Part shown: positions 1 through 7,848 of the stretch, piece after piece | How the letters are laid out: the number at the start of each line of letters is the position of its first letter | How positions within the stretch are numbered: position 1 is the stretch's first letter | NCBI GenBank assembly: GCA_035693145.1 | Contig: DASSHA010000063.1 | Coordinates: 1-50,789 of the forward strand | From: DASSHA01 sp035693145 | GTDB taxonomy: Bacteria > Chloroflexota > Limnocylindria > Limnocylindrales > CSP1-4 | Direction of reading: 5' to 3' | DNA: 50,789 nt | Made by a program: the position numbers and the translations under genes | Notes under the pieces: generated by a model | What the model saw: the letters and a program-made list of their open reading frames with translations, nothing else | Told to the model about the DNA's origin: nothing | Database searches by the model: none

Positions 1-615
1 GGGCGGACGCGGATCGGCGAGGGGACGACGATCGGCTCGGGCAGCCGGATCGAGGATTCGGTCGTCGGGCGAGGCTGCCGGATCGTCGCCAGCGTCATCG
101 AGCGGTCGGAGGTCGAGGAGGGCGCGACGATCGGGCCGTTCAGCCATCTCCGACCGGGCTCGTCGATCGGCCCGAACGCCGAGGTCGGCAACTACGCCGA
201 GATCAAGAACAGCCGCCTCGGGCCGGGCGTGAAGAGCCACCACATGAGCTACCTCGGCGACGCCGAGATCGGGGCCGGCACGAACGTCGGAGCGGGCACG
301 ATCACCGCGAACTACGACGGGGTGCGCAAGCTCCGGACGACGATCGGAGAGCGGGCCTTCCTCGGCGTCCACACGATGCTTCGAGCGCCGGTGACGATCG
401 GCGACGGCGCGAAGACGGGGGCCGGTGCGATCGTCACCCACGACGTCCCGCCGGGCGCGCTCGTCGTGGGCGTTCCCGCCCGGGTCGTCGAGCCGCATCC
501 GCCGACGGCGGCCCGCTCGGTCGAACCCACGGCCGCGCCCGACCCGCCGCCGCCCGAGGCCGCCGCGCCCGGGCCCGCCAAACCCGCCGCCGGAGGGCGC
601 ACGCCCGCCCCATGA
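1..615 (+). CDS. glmU: GlmU, C-terminal acetyltransferase part (5' end outside window)
   Basis: This is the end of bifunctional GlmU (glucosamine-1-phosphate acetyltransferase / UDP-GlcNAc pyrophosphorylase), which makes UDP-GlcNAc in the cytoplasm for peptidoglycan. Reading frame 1 is open from base 1. It shows left-handed beta-helix hexapeptide repeats (repeated I-G-x-G/A-x-x) and the family hallmarks RPGSSIG, VGNYAEIKNS, HHMSYLGDAEIG and GTITANYDG, ending in APVTIGDGA and VPPGALVVG. Only the acetyltransferase half is present; the N-terminal nucleotidyltransferase domain must lie upstream. The last ~35 residues are a Pro/Ala-rich tail not needed for the fold. The stop overlaps the next start (ATGA at 612-615), so the two are probably translationally coupled. 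The family call is secure; the full length cannot be judged. Confidence 0.95.
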   Translation, partial: GRTRIGEGTTIGSGSRIEDSVVGRGCRIVASVIERSEVEEGATIGPFSHLRPGSSIGPNAEVGNYAEIKNSRLGPGVKSHHMSYLGDAEIGAGTNVGAGTITANYDGVRKLRTTIGERAFLGVHTMLRAPVTIGDGAKTGAGAIVTHDVPPGALVVGVPARVVEPHPPTAARSVEPTAAPDPPPPEAAAPGPAKPAAGGRTPAP

Positions 616-1955
616 GCCTGCCTCTCAGCGAGCTCCTCGTCATCGTCGTCCTGACATTCTTCGAGGCGATCTTCGTGGCGGCGGAGATCGCGCTCGTCTC
701 GATCCGGCGGAGCCGCGTCGATCAGCTCGTCGACGACGGCGTCAGCGGGGCCAGTCGGGTCCGCGGGCTCCTCGACGAGCCGGGCCGGTTCCTCGCCGTC
801 GTCCAGATCGGCGTCACGTTCGTCGGCTTCCTCGCTTCGGCGTACGCCGCGGTCAGCCTGACGACGAACCTCGAGGACGTCCTCTCGACGGTGCCCGCCA
901 TCCACGACTCGGCGAAAGGAATCGCCCTCGTGGTCGTCACGTTGCTCCTCGCGTTGTTCACGATCGTGTTCGGCGAGCTCGTCCCGAAGTCGCTCGCGCT
1001 CGCCCATCGGGAGCGCTTCGCGCTCGCCCTCGCCGGCCCCGTCGACCTGCTGGGACGGATCCTTCGGCCGGTCGTCGCGCTCCTCACGGGGTCGACGGCG
1101 CTGATCACGCGCTCGCTCGGCGTCGAGAACCAGCGCGAGGCCTCGATCTCGACCGAGGAGCTGATGCTCATCGTCGAGCGCGGCGGCGAGCAGGGCGTCC
1201 TCGAGGCCGAGGAGGAGCAGATGATCCACGCCGTCATCGAGCTCGGCGACCGGCGTGTCCACGAGGTCATGGTCCCGCGCACGGCGATCGCCGCGCTGCC
1301 TGCCTCCGCGACCCTCGACGAGGCGATCGACGCGATCGTCGGCGAGGGCCACAGCCGGATCCCGGTCTACGAGGAATCGGTCGACGAGGTCGTCGGGATC
1401 CTGTATGCCAAGGACCTCCTCCCGTTCCTCAAGAACGGAGCCGAGCCGCGGCCGGCGCTCCGATCGCTCCTCCGGACGCCCGTCTTCGTGCCCGAATCGA
1501 TGTCGATCGACGACCTGCTCCATGAGCTCCAGCGCCGGAAGGTGCACATCGCGATCGTGCTGGACGAGTACGGCGGGACCGCGGGCCTCGTGACGATCGA
1601 GGACCTCCTCGAGGAGATCGTCGGCGAGATCCAGGACGAGTACGACGTCGAGGAACCGCTCATCGAGAAGCTGTCCGACGACGAGGCCCGGATCGACGGT
1701 CGCGCCTCGATCGACGACCTCGGCGAGACGTTCGACACGGAGCTCCAGCTGCCCGACATCGACGAGTACGACACCGTGGGTGGGCTCATCTTTCACCGGA
1801 TCGGCGGGGTCCCGAACGCCGGCGACCAGGTCCGCGTCGACGGCCTCACGCTGACGGTCGAATCGACCGATGGCCGGCGCGTCGGCAAGGTCCTCGCGGT
1901 CCGCGAGCGGGCGGCCGAGGAGGGCGAGCCGGTCGAGGCGGAGAGCGACCGCTAG
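612..1955 (+). CDS. Hemolysin/CorC-family membrane protein (DUF21-CBS-CBS-CorC_HlyC)
   Basis: 447-aa integral membrane protein of the CNNM/CorC/TlyC superfamily, members of which are linked to Mg2+ or other cation transport; the name hemolysin is historical. Residues ~1-200 form the DUF21 domain: a first helix (LSELLVIVVLTFFEAIFVAAE), two more hydrophobic helices and the signature GELVPKSLAL. Two CBS domains follow (~220-275 with SRIPVYEES; ~290-345 with HIAIVLDEYGGTAGLVT, IEDLLEEIVGEI), which usually bind adenine nucleotides. Residues ~350-430 match the CorC_HlyC C-terminal domain (YDTVGGLIFHRIGGVP). The ATG overlaps the glmU stop; a GGAGGG lies at 592-597, a rather long 14 nt away. Length is normal. 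The transported ion cannot be read from sequence. Confidence 0.92.
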   Translation: MSLPLSELLVIVVLTFFEAIFVAAEIALVSIRRSRVDQLVDDGVSGASRVRGLLDEPGRFLAVVQIGVTFVGFLASAYAAVSLTTNLEDVLSTVPAIHDSAKGIALVVVTLLLALFTIVFGELVPKSLALAHRERFALALAGPVDLLGRILRPVVALLTGSTALITRSLGVENQREASISTEELMLIVERGGEQGVLEAEEEQMIHAVIELGDRRVHEVMVPRTAIAALPASATLDEAIDAIVGEGHSRIPVYEESVDEVVGILYAKDLLPFLKNGAEPRPALRSLLRTPVFVPESMSIDDLLHELQRRKVHIAIVLDEYGGTAGLVTIEDLLEEIVGEIQDEYDVEEPLIEKLSDDEARIDGRASIDDLGETFDTELQLPDIDEYDTVGGLIFHRIGGVPNAGDQVRVDGLTLTVESTDGRRVGKVLAVRERAAEEGEPVEAESDR

Positions 1956-1996
1956 GACAGGCCAGGCGTGCCGCTCGCGGGGGCTTTCGGCGGCCG

Positions 1997-3001
1997 TTAC
2001 CACTCCGCGCGCACGAGGCGGACGAGCGCGAGCGTGCCGCCGGCGATCACGAGCGCGACGAGGCCGAGCACGAGGACCGGAGGCCCGGGATCGCTCGGTG
2101 CCGGTCGCGCCGCGGCCGCATCGGTGGCCGGGATGCCGCTCGACGATGGAGCGGGCGCCGGGGGCGCGGCCGGGGCGGCCGCGGTCGACTGCGCATCGGC
2201 GCGTTCGACGACGACACGCGTCTCGGTCTCGGTGAAGCGCTCGTCGGGCGGGGCGCTCGGTCGCGTCGCCGCCTCGAGGACGTACGGCCCGGGCTGGTCG
2301 ACGAGCACGCTCGCCCGGTAGCGGCCCCCAAGGGCGTCGACCAGCGTCGCCGTCACCTCCTGGTTCGCGTCCGCGCGCGGGACGCGGATCCGGAGCGTCA
2401 GCGTCTTCGGCAGCGAGGCCGACCCCGGGGGCCATCCGATGCGGGGCTCGAACGTCAGGTCGACGTCGAACGGCTGGCCGACGATCGCCGGCGCCGTCGG
2501 CTGGATCGCAACCGTGCCGATCCGACGGAGCGAGATGTCGGGCGGCGGCCCGATGCCTGCGACGGGCATCGGCCGAAAGTCGAGCGTGAGGGTATGCGAG
2601 GACCCGCCCGCGAGCCCGCGCGCCTCGTCGACGCCGAACTCGAGCCTCCCGAAGCCGCCGCTCGGAACGATCAGGTCGGTCGTCGAATGACCCGGCCAGT
2701 CCTGTTCGACTTCGCCGATCGTCACGGCATCGTTCCCGGCCTTCGGATGCAGGTGCACCTCGAAGCCGTAGAGATTGACGGTCGACCGTTCGGCGGCATC
2801 CCAGGCGATGAACCCGATGTGGACCGTGGAGCCTGGCTGGGCGTCCGTCGGAATCGGCCCGTCGAGCCACACCTGCCAGTCGTGCGGGCCGTCCGCGACG
2901 ACCGTGGGCGCGCCGCCCGCCATGCCGGCCGCGATCCACGCCGAACCGGCGAGCAGGATCGCGACGGCGATGCGCTCGGTGCTTGCGAGGTGCAGCCTCA
3001 C
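1997..3001 (-). CDS. Extracytoplasmic beta-rich protein with C-terminal membrane anchor
   Basis: About 334 aa from the GTG at 3001. I chose it because it is followed directly by a signal-peptide-like segment (RIAVAILLAGSAWIAAGMA). The frame stays open to a GTG at 3100, but the extra 33 residues are charged and would bury the signal. The mature part is beta-rich with two Ig/FixH-like stretches (~30-150 and ~160-250), then a Pro/Ala/Ser-rich linker and one C-terminal helix (VLVLGLVALVIAGGTLALV) ending in RLVRAEW. That layout fits a protein anchored outside the membrane. It is convergent with the hemolysin-like gene and lies downstream of the polyprenyl synthase on the same strand. I do not recognise a specific family; a copper-resistance-like or FixH-like carrier fold is only a guess. 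Confidence 0.7.
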   Translation of the reverse strand: MRLHLASTERIAVAILLAGSAWIAAGMAGGAPTVVADGPHDWQVWLDGPIPTDAQPGSTVHIGFIAWDAAERSTVNLYGFEVHLHPKAGNDAVTIGEVEQDWPGHSTTDLIVPSGGFGRLEFGVDEARGLAGGSSHTLTLDFRPMPVAGIGPPPDISLRRIGTVAIQPTAPAIVGQPFDVDLTFEPRIGWPPGSASLPKTLTLRIRVPRADANQEVTATLVDALGGRYRASVLVDQPGPYVLEAATRPSAPPDERFTETETRVVVERADAQSTAAAPAAPPAPAPSSSGIPATDAAAARPAPSDPGPPVLVLGLVALVIAGGTLALVRLVRAEW

Positions 3002-3142
3002 TCGCCGCCCGCCTGTCCGAACCGGATCGTCTTCATGGAACGCACGCGCAGGTGCGTGCGCAGCGGTCTCGTCTCGTCGGTCCCGTGAGCATGGCGTCAC
3101 CCTGCTGATATCGGGCGCGATCCCCGGGGGGTTCGATCCGAC

Positions 3143-4168
3143 TCAGGCGCTGATGACGGAAACGATGATGCCCTCGAGCTTCGAGCGGGCGTCGGCGTGG
3201 ACGACTCCGGCCGCGTCCAGCTCGGCCAGCGCCTCGTCGCGGTAGCGCCGCGCGGCCTCGCGCGTGTACTCGCGCGCGCCGGTTCGCTCGAGGATCGCCA
3301 CGATCTCGCGGACCTCGATCGACGTCGGGGAGGGGAGTGCGTAGAGCGCGGCAAGCCGCTCGCGGTCCTCGGGTCCGGCGTGTTCGAATGCGTAGAGGAC
3401 CGGCAGCGTCTTCTTGTGCCGGGCGAGGTCGGTCGGTTCCTTGCCCGTCGCGCGTTCGGCGCCCCAGATGCCGAGCAGGTCGTCGTTGAGCTGGAAGGCG
3501 ATCCCGAGCGCCCAGCCAAACGCCCGGTAGCGGGCGATGACGTGCTCGTCGTCGGTCGCGAGGAGTGCGCCGGCCTGGATCGACGCGGCGATGAGCGCCG
3601 CCGTCTTGCGGCCGATCATGTCGAAGTAGGCATCGACCGACAGGAGCTCGTCGTGCTCGGACGTCCAGATGTCGATGTACTGACCCTCGCACAGGGCGAG
3701 GCAGGTCTCGTCGAACAGCCGCATCAGGCGGAGGACGGTCGCGTCCGGGAAGCCGAGGTCGGTCAGGCGGTGGAGCGCGATCCGCGACAGCGAGAAGAGC
3801 ATGTCGCCCGTGTTGATCGCCTGCGGGACACCATGGAGGGCCCACAGCGTGGGCCGGTGTCGCCGCTCGGCGTCGCCGTCCTCGATGTCGTCGTGGACGA
3901 GGCTGAAGTTGTGGCCGAGCTCGGCCGCCGCGGCGCCCGGCAGCGCACGTCGGTGATCGCCGGCGATCGATGCGTAGGCCAGCAGCCCCAGGAGCGGCCG
4001 GATCCGCTTGCCGGACGGCGCGCCGGTCCGGTCGAGCCCGAGGTGGTAACGGATCATCTCGTAGACGCCGCGGGTCGCGTCGTCGCGGTCGCCCACGAGG
4101 CGGAGGATCTCGCCCTCGATGTCGGCGATCAGGTCGCCCAGGTCGAGCTCCGGAAGGGCGGTGGCCAT
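3143..4168 (-). CDS. Trans-polyprenyl diphosphate synthase
   Basis: 341-aa class-I prenyltransferase that condenses isopentenyl diphosphate with an allylic diphosphate, supplying isoprenoid chains (quinones, carotenoids or lipid carriers). The first Asp-rich motif is HDDIEDGD (~residue 88-95) and the second is FQLNDDLLGIWG (~residue 224), where the last Asp of the usual DDxxD is Gly, as in several actinobacterial and Chloroflexi IdsA-like enzymes. GKRIRPLLGLLAY (~56) supplies the conserved KxxRP diphosphate contact. Product length cannot be predicted. The ATG at 4168 is preceded on the minus strand by TACACT ending 7 nt upstream and has no Shine-Dalgarno sequence, so it may be leaderless. It is divergent from recO. 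Confidence 0.93.
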   Translation of the reverse strand: MATALPELDLGDLIADIEGEILRLVGDRDDATRGVYEMIRYHLGLDRTGAPSGKRIRPLLGLLAYASIAGDHRRALPGAAAAELGHNFSLVHDDIEDGDAERRHRPTLWALHGVPQAINTGDMLFSLSRIALHRLTDLGFPDATVLRLMRLFDETCLALCEGQYIDIWTSEHDELLSVDAYFDMIGRKTAALIAASIQAGALLATDDEHVIARYRAFGWALGIAFQLNDDLLGIWGAERATGKEPTDLARHKKTLPVLYAFEHAGPEDRERLAALYALPSPTSIEVREIVAILERTGAREYTREAARRYRDEALAELDAAGVVHADARSKLEGIIVSVISA

Positions 4169-4175
4169 CGCGCGG

Positions 4176-4181
4176 AGTGTA
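4176..4181 (-). promoter_or_regulatory. -10-like hexamer TACACT before polyprenyl synthase
   Basis: TACACT (minus strand) ends 7 nt before the ATG at 4168, the spacing expected if transcription starts on the start codon. The same hexamer sits 8 nt before the ATG at 13957. No clear -35 is seen. Confidence 0.45.
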
Positions 4182-4298
4182 CGCGGGCCGTCGCAAACAT
4201 GCCACCGGCAGGTAGCGGATTGCTGCGGCGGCGCCGGCGCCGGGGGCGTTGCCGGCGGCCACCGCGGGAACCTGACGGAACCTGCCTTCGTCCCGTGT

Positions 4299-4304
4299 TA
4301 CCGT
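4299..4304 (+). promoter_or_regulatory. -10-like hexamer TACCGT before recO
   Basis: TACCGT lies exactly 6 nt before the recO GTG at 4311, with no ribosome-binding site between. This fits a leaderless transcript. It shares the short divergent gap with the polyprenyl synthase promoter. Confidence 0.45.
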
Positions 4305-4310
4305 CGCCGC

Positions 4311-5099
4311 GTGCCGTCGCGCCTGTACGCCACCGATGCGATCGTCCTGTCCCGCTTCGAGCTCGGTGAGGCCGATCGTGTCCTGACCCTGCTGACGCCC
4401 GAGATCGGGAAGCTCAAGGCGATCGCGAAGGGCATCCGACGGCCGACGTCGCGCCTGGGCGGGAGCCTCGAGCCGTTCGCCGAGCTGCGCGTCAACCTCG
4501 CCCGCGGCCGGACCTTCGACGTCGTGACCGGCGTGGCCGTCGGGCGGGCATTCCTCCGGCTGCGCGATTCGCTCGAGTCTGCCGCGACGGCGTGGTACCT
4601 GGCCGAGCTTGCCGAGCGCTCGATCGAGGAGCGGACGCCGGCCGAGCCGCTCTACCTGCTCCTGCGTCGGGCCTACGAGCTGCTCGAGGCCGGGATGGCG
4701 CCCGGTCGCGTCGCGCGCTGGTACGAGATGCGCCTCGCCGACGAGCTCGGCGTCCGGCCCGAGGTGGACCGCTGCACCGAATGCGATCGGATGCTCGAGC
4801 CCGACGGCCGGTTCCGCTGGGTGCCGCCGCTCGGCGGGATCCTGTGCGAGCGGTGCCCGGGTCCGCCGCACGACCGAACCGCTCTCTCGCTCGAGGGGCT
4901 GAAGCTGCTCAAGGCCTACCAGCGGCTCGACGTCGAGGCGCTCGCGGCGCTCCGGCTGCCCGACGAGGTGGAGCGCGAGGTCGAGGCCGCGCTGCGCGAC
5001 TTCGTCCGTGTCGCGCTCGAACGCGACGCCCGCTCGCTCGCGTTCCTCGACGAGGTCCGCACCGTCCGTCGAGCGGTTTCCGTACCGACGCTCTCGTAG
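4311..5099 (+). CDS. recO: DNA repair protein RecO
   Basis: 262-aa RecO, which loads RecA at gapped DNA together with RecR and anneals complementary strands. The N-terminal OB-fold is recognisable (YATDAIVLSRFELGEADRV, LLTPEIGKLKAIAKGIRR, then PTSRLGGSLEPFAELRVNL). A zinc-finger domain carries four cysteines at residues ~155/158 (CTEC) and ~179/182 (CERC). The helical C-terminus has LSLEGLKLLKAYQ. I chose the GTG at 4311 because it opens directly into the conserved N-terminus; the frame is open ~190 nt further upstream, but that would overlap the divergent gene and its promoter. A TACCGT hexamer 6 nt upstream suggests a leaderless mRNA. The dipeptidase gene follows after 6 nt, so the two are probably co-transcribed. 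Confidence 0.93.
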   Translation: MPSRLYATDAIVLSRFELGEADRVLTLLTPEIGKLKAIAKGIRRPTSRLGGSLEPFAELRVNLARGRTFDVVTGVAVGRAFLRLRDSLESAATAWYLAELAERSIEERTPAEPLYLLLRRAYELLEAGMAPGRVARWYEMRLADELGVRPEVDRCTECDRMLEPDGRFRWVPPLGGILCERCPGPPHDRTALSLEGLKLLKAYQRLDVEALAALRLPDEVEREVEAALRDFVRVALERDARSLAFLDEVRTVRRAVSVPTLS

Positions 5100-5105
5100 C
5101 GCGGC

Positions 5106-6275
5106 GTGGCCGCCCCGAAGCCGGCGCTGGCCGTGGCGGCCGTGGCGGCGCTCCGAGCGGGCGGCCTCGCGACCCGAGCGCTTCCCGCGCTCATCTCCCG
5201 CAGCCTCGGGCCGGCCGCTCGTCCGCCGTACCGGGTCTCGCCTGGAGCGCGGGCGCTCCACGAGCGCCTCCGGATCGCCGACCTCCACGCCGACTCGCTG
5301 CTCCCAGGCCGCGACCTCGCCCTGCGCTCGAGATCCGGCTCGATCGACGTCCCGCGCCTCCTCGACGGGAACGTCGCCGTCCAGGTCCTCTCGGCGGCGA
5401 CCGCGTTCCCGATCCCGCCGAGAATGGAGGGCAACGACGGCCGTCGGGACGCGATCACCGCGCTGGCCGTCCTCGGGCGCTGGCCGAGACGGACATGGCG
5501 CAGCCGGTTCGCCCGCGCGCTCCTCGTCGCCGAGCGTGCGCGCCGACTCGAGGCCGCGACGGACCGCCGGTTCGTCGTCGTTCGGTCGGCCGGCGACCTC
5601 GCGGCGCATCTCGCGCGCCGGGAAGCCGACGGGCGGATCGCCGCCGGGGTGCTGTCGATCGAGGGCGCCCACGCGCTCGACGGCGATCTGGCGAACCTGC
5701 GGCTGCTGGTGGAGGCGGGCTACCGGATCCTTGGGCTCACGCACCTCGGCGACAACGAGTTCGCCGGCTCGGCGCACGGGCTGGCGCGCCATGGGCTGAC
5801 GCCGCTCGGGCGTGACCTCGTCGCGCGTCTCGAGGCGTCGTCGATCCTCGTCGACGTCGCGCACGCCTCGGTGCGGACGATCGATGACGTCCTGACGGTC
5901 GCCAGCCGGCCCGTCATCGCCTCCCACACCGGCGTCACCGCCACGTGCCCGTCGCCGCGCAACCTGTCCGACGCGCAGCTGCGCGGGATCGCCGCGACGG
6001 GCGGGGTGGTCGGGATCGGATTCTGGCCGACCGCGACGTGCGGACACGACGCGGCCGCAATCGCCCGGTCGATCGTCCACGCGATCAGCATCGTCGGCCC
6101 CGACCACGTCGCGCTCGGCTCGGACTTCGACGGCGCGCCCGGCATCCCGTTCGATGCGAGCGGGCTGGCGCTCCTGACCGAGGCGCTCCTCGCGGACGGG
6201 CTCGACGAGGCGGCCATTCGCCGGGTCATGGGCGAGAACGTCCTCACGCTGCTCGCGCGAACGCTTCCGTCCTGA
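5106..6275 (+). CDS. M19 membrane (renal-type) dipeptidase
   Basis: 389-aa zinc dipeptidase of peptidase family M19, which hydrolyses dipeptides, including ones with D-residues at the C-terminal position. Metal-site motifs appear in order: DLHADSL (HxD, ~residue 60), VLSIEGAHAL (bridging Glu, ~185), VDVAHAS (~254), ASHTGV (~275) and ALGSDFDGA (~338). Bacterial M19 enzymes are usually cytoplasmic. The N-terminus here has a weakly hydrophobic Ala-rich stretch (~1-35) that might be a poor signal, but I would not call export on it. It starts with GTG 6 nt after the recO stop and lacks a good Shine-Dalgarno, consistent with translation from the recO transcript. Confidence 0.9.
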   Translation: MAAPKPALAVAAVAALRAGGLATRALPALISRSLGPAARPPYRVSPGARALHERLRIADLHADSLLPGRDLALRSRSGSIDVPRLLDGNVAVQVLSAATAFPIPPRMEGNDGRRDAITALAVLGRWPRRTWRSRFARALLVAERARRLEAATDRRFVVVRSAGDLAAHLARREADGRIAAGVLSIEGAHALDGDLANLRLLVEAGYRILGLTHLGDNEFAGSAHGLARHGLTPLGRDLVARLEASSILVDVAHASVRTIDDVLTVASRPVIASHTGVTATCPSPRNLSDAQLRGIAATGGVVGIGFWPTATCGHDAAAIARSIVHAISIVGPDHVALGSDFDGAPGIPFDASGLALLTEALLADGLDEAAIRRVMGENVLTLLARTLPS

Positions 6276-6346
6276 GCACGCTGGACGGCGGGCGGTTGCG
6301 ATCCACCGGACGAACCGCGCGAACCCTGCGCGGACCGTCCGTCTGC

Positions 6347-6352
6347 TAGCGT
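6347..6352 (+). promoter_or_regulatory. -10-like hexamer TAGCGT upstream of glyS
   Basis: TAGCGT would place the transcription start near 6359. That gives a ~42-nt leader carrying GGAG 8 nt before the GTG at 6401. The -35 is not obvious. Confidence 0.35.
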
Positions 6353-6400
6353 TCCAGCGCGATCGACCTTGCCACGGCCGGTCCCGAGCGGAGCATTCCC

Positions 6401-7837
6401 GTGACCACCACATCGAGCGCCAGTTCCGTCCTGCCCACCGAGGCCGACCGCACCGACGATGTCGCGCCGAGCGTCGCGAGCCTCGACACGATCGTGTCGC
6501 TCTCGAAGCGCCGCGGCTTCATCTTCCCGTCGAGCGAGATCTACGGCGGGATCAACGCGGTCTGGGACTACGGCCCGCTCGGCGTCGAGCTGAAGAACAA
6601 CGTGAAGCGGGCGTGGTGGCGGGCGATGGTTCAGCTCCGCGACGACGTCGTCGGGCTCGACGCCGGGATCCTCATGCACCCCCAGGTGTGGGTCACCTCC
6701 GGGCACGTCGGATCGTTCAGCGATCCGCTCGTCGAGTGCCTCGTCTGCCACCAGCGCTTCCGGCTCGACGAGCTCCCGGGCACCGAAGGCCTGACGACAG
6801 CCGAGCTCGCCGACCCGAGCGTCGTCGAGCGCCTCGACCTGCGGCATGCCGCGGACCAGGGGAAGCTCACGCCGCCGCGCCGGTTCAACCTCATGTTCCG
6901 GACCCACATGGGGCCGGTCGAGGAGGATGCGTCCGTCGTCTACCTGCGGCCGGAGACGGCACAGGGCAGCTACGTCAACTTCCGGAACGTCCAGCAGAGC
7001 TCGCGCAGGAAGCTGCCGTTCGGGATCGCCCAGGTCGGCAAGTCGTTCCGCAACGAGATCAGCCCCGGCAACTTCGTGTTCCGGATGCGCGAGTTCGAGC
7101 AGATGGAGATGCAGTACTTCGTCCGGCCCGACGAGGCCGCCGACCAGTTCGAGGCGTGGCTCCCGCGCCGGTTCGACTGGTATCGCGCGTACGGCGTGGC
7201 CGCCGAGCGGCTGCGGACCCGGCAGCACCGGCCGGATGAGCTCGCCCACTACGCGAAGAAGGCGATCGACGTCGAATACCGCTTCCCGTTTGGCTGGAAG
7301 GAGCTCGAAGGCGTCCACAACCGCGGCGACTTCGACCTCGGATCGCACGCCCGGGCGACCGGCGAGAACCTCGAGTACTTCGACCCGGCGACCGAGGAGC
7401 GCTTCATCCCCTGGGTCGTCGAGACGGCGGCCGGCGCCGACCGCGCCGCGTTCACGTTCCTCATCGACGCCTACCGCGAGGAGGAGGTCCGCGGCGAGAA
7501 GCGCGTCGTCCTCGCCCTGCACCCGGAGATTGCGCCATACAAGGTCGCGGTCCTGCCGCTCCTCAAGAAGCGGCCGGAGATCGTCGAGACGTGCCAGCGC
7601 CTCCTCGCCGACCTGAAGCGCGACATCATGGCCGTCTACGACGACACGGCGGCGATCGGGAAGCTCTACCGACGGCAGGACGAGATCGGCACGCCGTGGT
7701 GCGTGACCGTGGACGTCGACTCGCTCGAGGACGGCGCGGTCACCGTCCGCGACCGTGACCCGATGACGCAGGAGCGGATCCCGCTCGAGGGCGTGAAGCG
7801 GGCGATCCTCGACCGCCTCGACGCCGCACGGCCGTAG
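6401..7837 (+). CDS. glyS: Glycyl-tRNA synthetase (alpha2, class II)
   Basis: 478-aa single-chain glycyl-tRNA synthetase of the homodimeric eukaryote/archaea/Gram-positive type, charging tRNA-Gly in the cytoplasm. Diagnostic pieces are the N-terminal IVSLSKRRGFIFPSSEIYGG, VWDYGPLGVELKNN, the motif around YLRPETAQGSYVNF, the motif-2 loop FRNEISPGNFVFRMREFEQM and the C-terminal anticodon-binding domain beginning LALHPEIAPYKVAVLPLL. Length fits the family. The insertion after motif 1 has an incomplete zinc-ribbon-like CLVCHQRF. Start: GTG at 6401 with GGAG 8 nt upstream; the first ~25 residues are a variable Thr/Ser-rich leader. It ends 11 bp before the convergent xylulokinase gene. Confidence 0.96.
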   Translation: MTTTSSASSVLPTEADRTDDVAPSVASLDTIVSLSKRRGFIFPSSEIYGGINAVWDYGPLGVELKNNVKRAWWRAMVQLRDDVVGLDAGILMHPQVWVTSGHVGSFSDPLVECLVCHQRFRLDELPGTEGLTTAELADPSVVERLDLRHAADQGKLTPPRRFNLMFRTHMGPVEEDASVVYLRPETAQGSYVNFRNVQQSSRRKLPFGIAQVGKSFRNEISPGNFVFRMREFEQMEMQYFVRPDEAADQFEAWLPRRFDWYRAYGVAAERLRTRQHRPDELAHYAKKAIDVEYRFPFGWKELEGVHNRGDFDLGSHARATGENLEYFDPATEERFIPWVVETAAGADRAAFTFLIDAYREEEVRGEKRVVLALHPEIAPYKVAVLPLLKKRPEIVETCQRLLADLKRDIMAVYDDTAAIGKLYRRQDEIGTPWCVTVDVDSLEDGAVTVRDRDPMTQERIPLEGVKRAILDRLDAARP

Positions 7838-7848
7838 GGACCGCCCGA

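Noticed and set aside
3033..6413. Very long open frame on the minus strand across the dipeptidase, recO and prenyl synthase region
   Set aside because: An Arg/Gly/Pro/Ala-rich shadow frame typical of high-GC DNA; it overlaps well-supported genes on the other strand or another frame.
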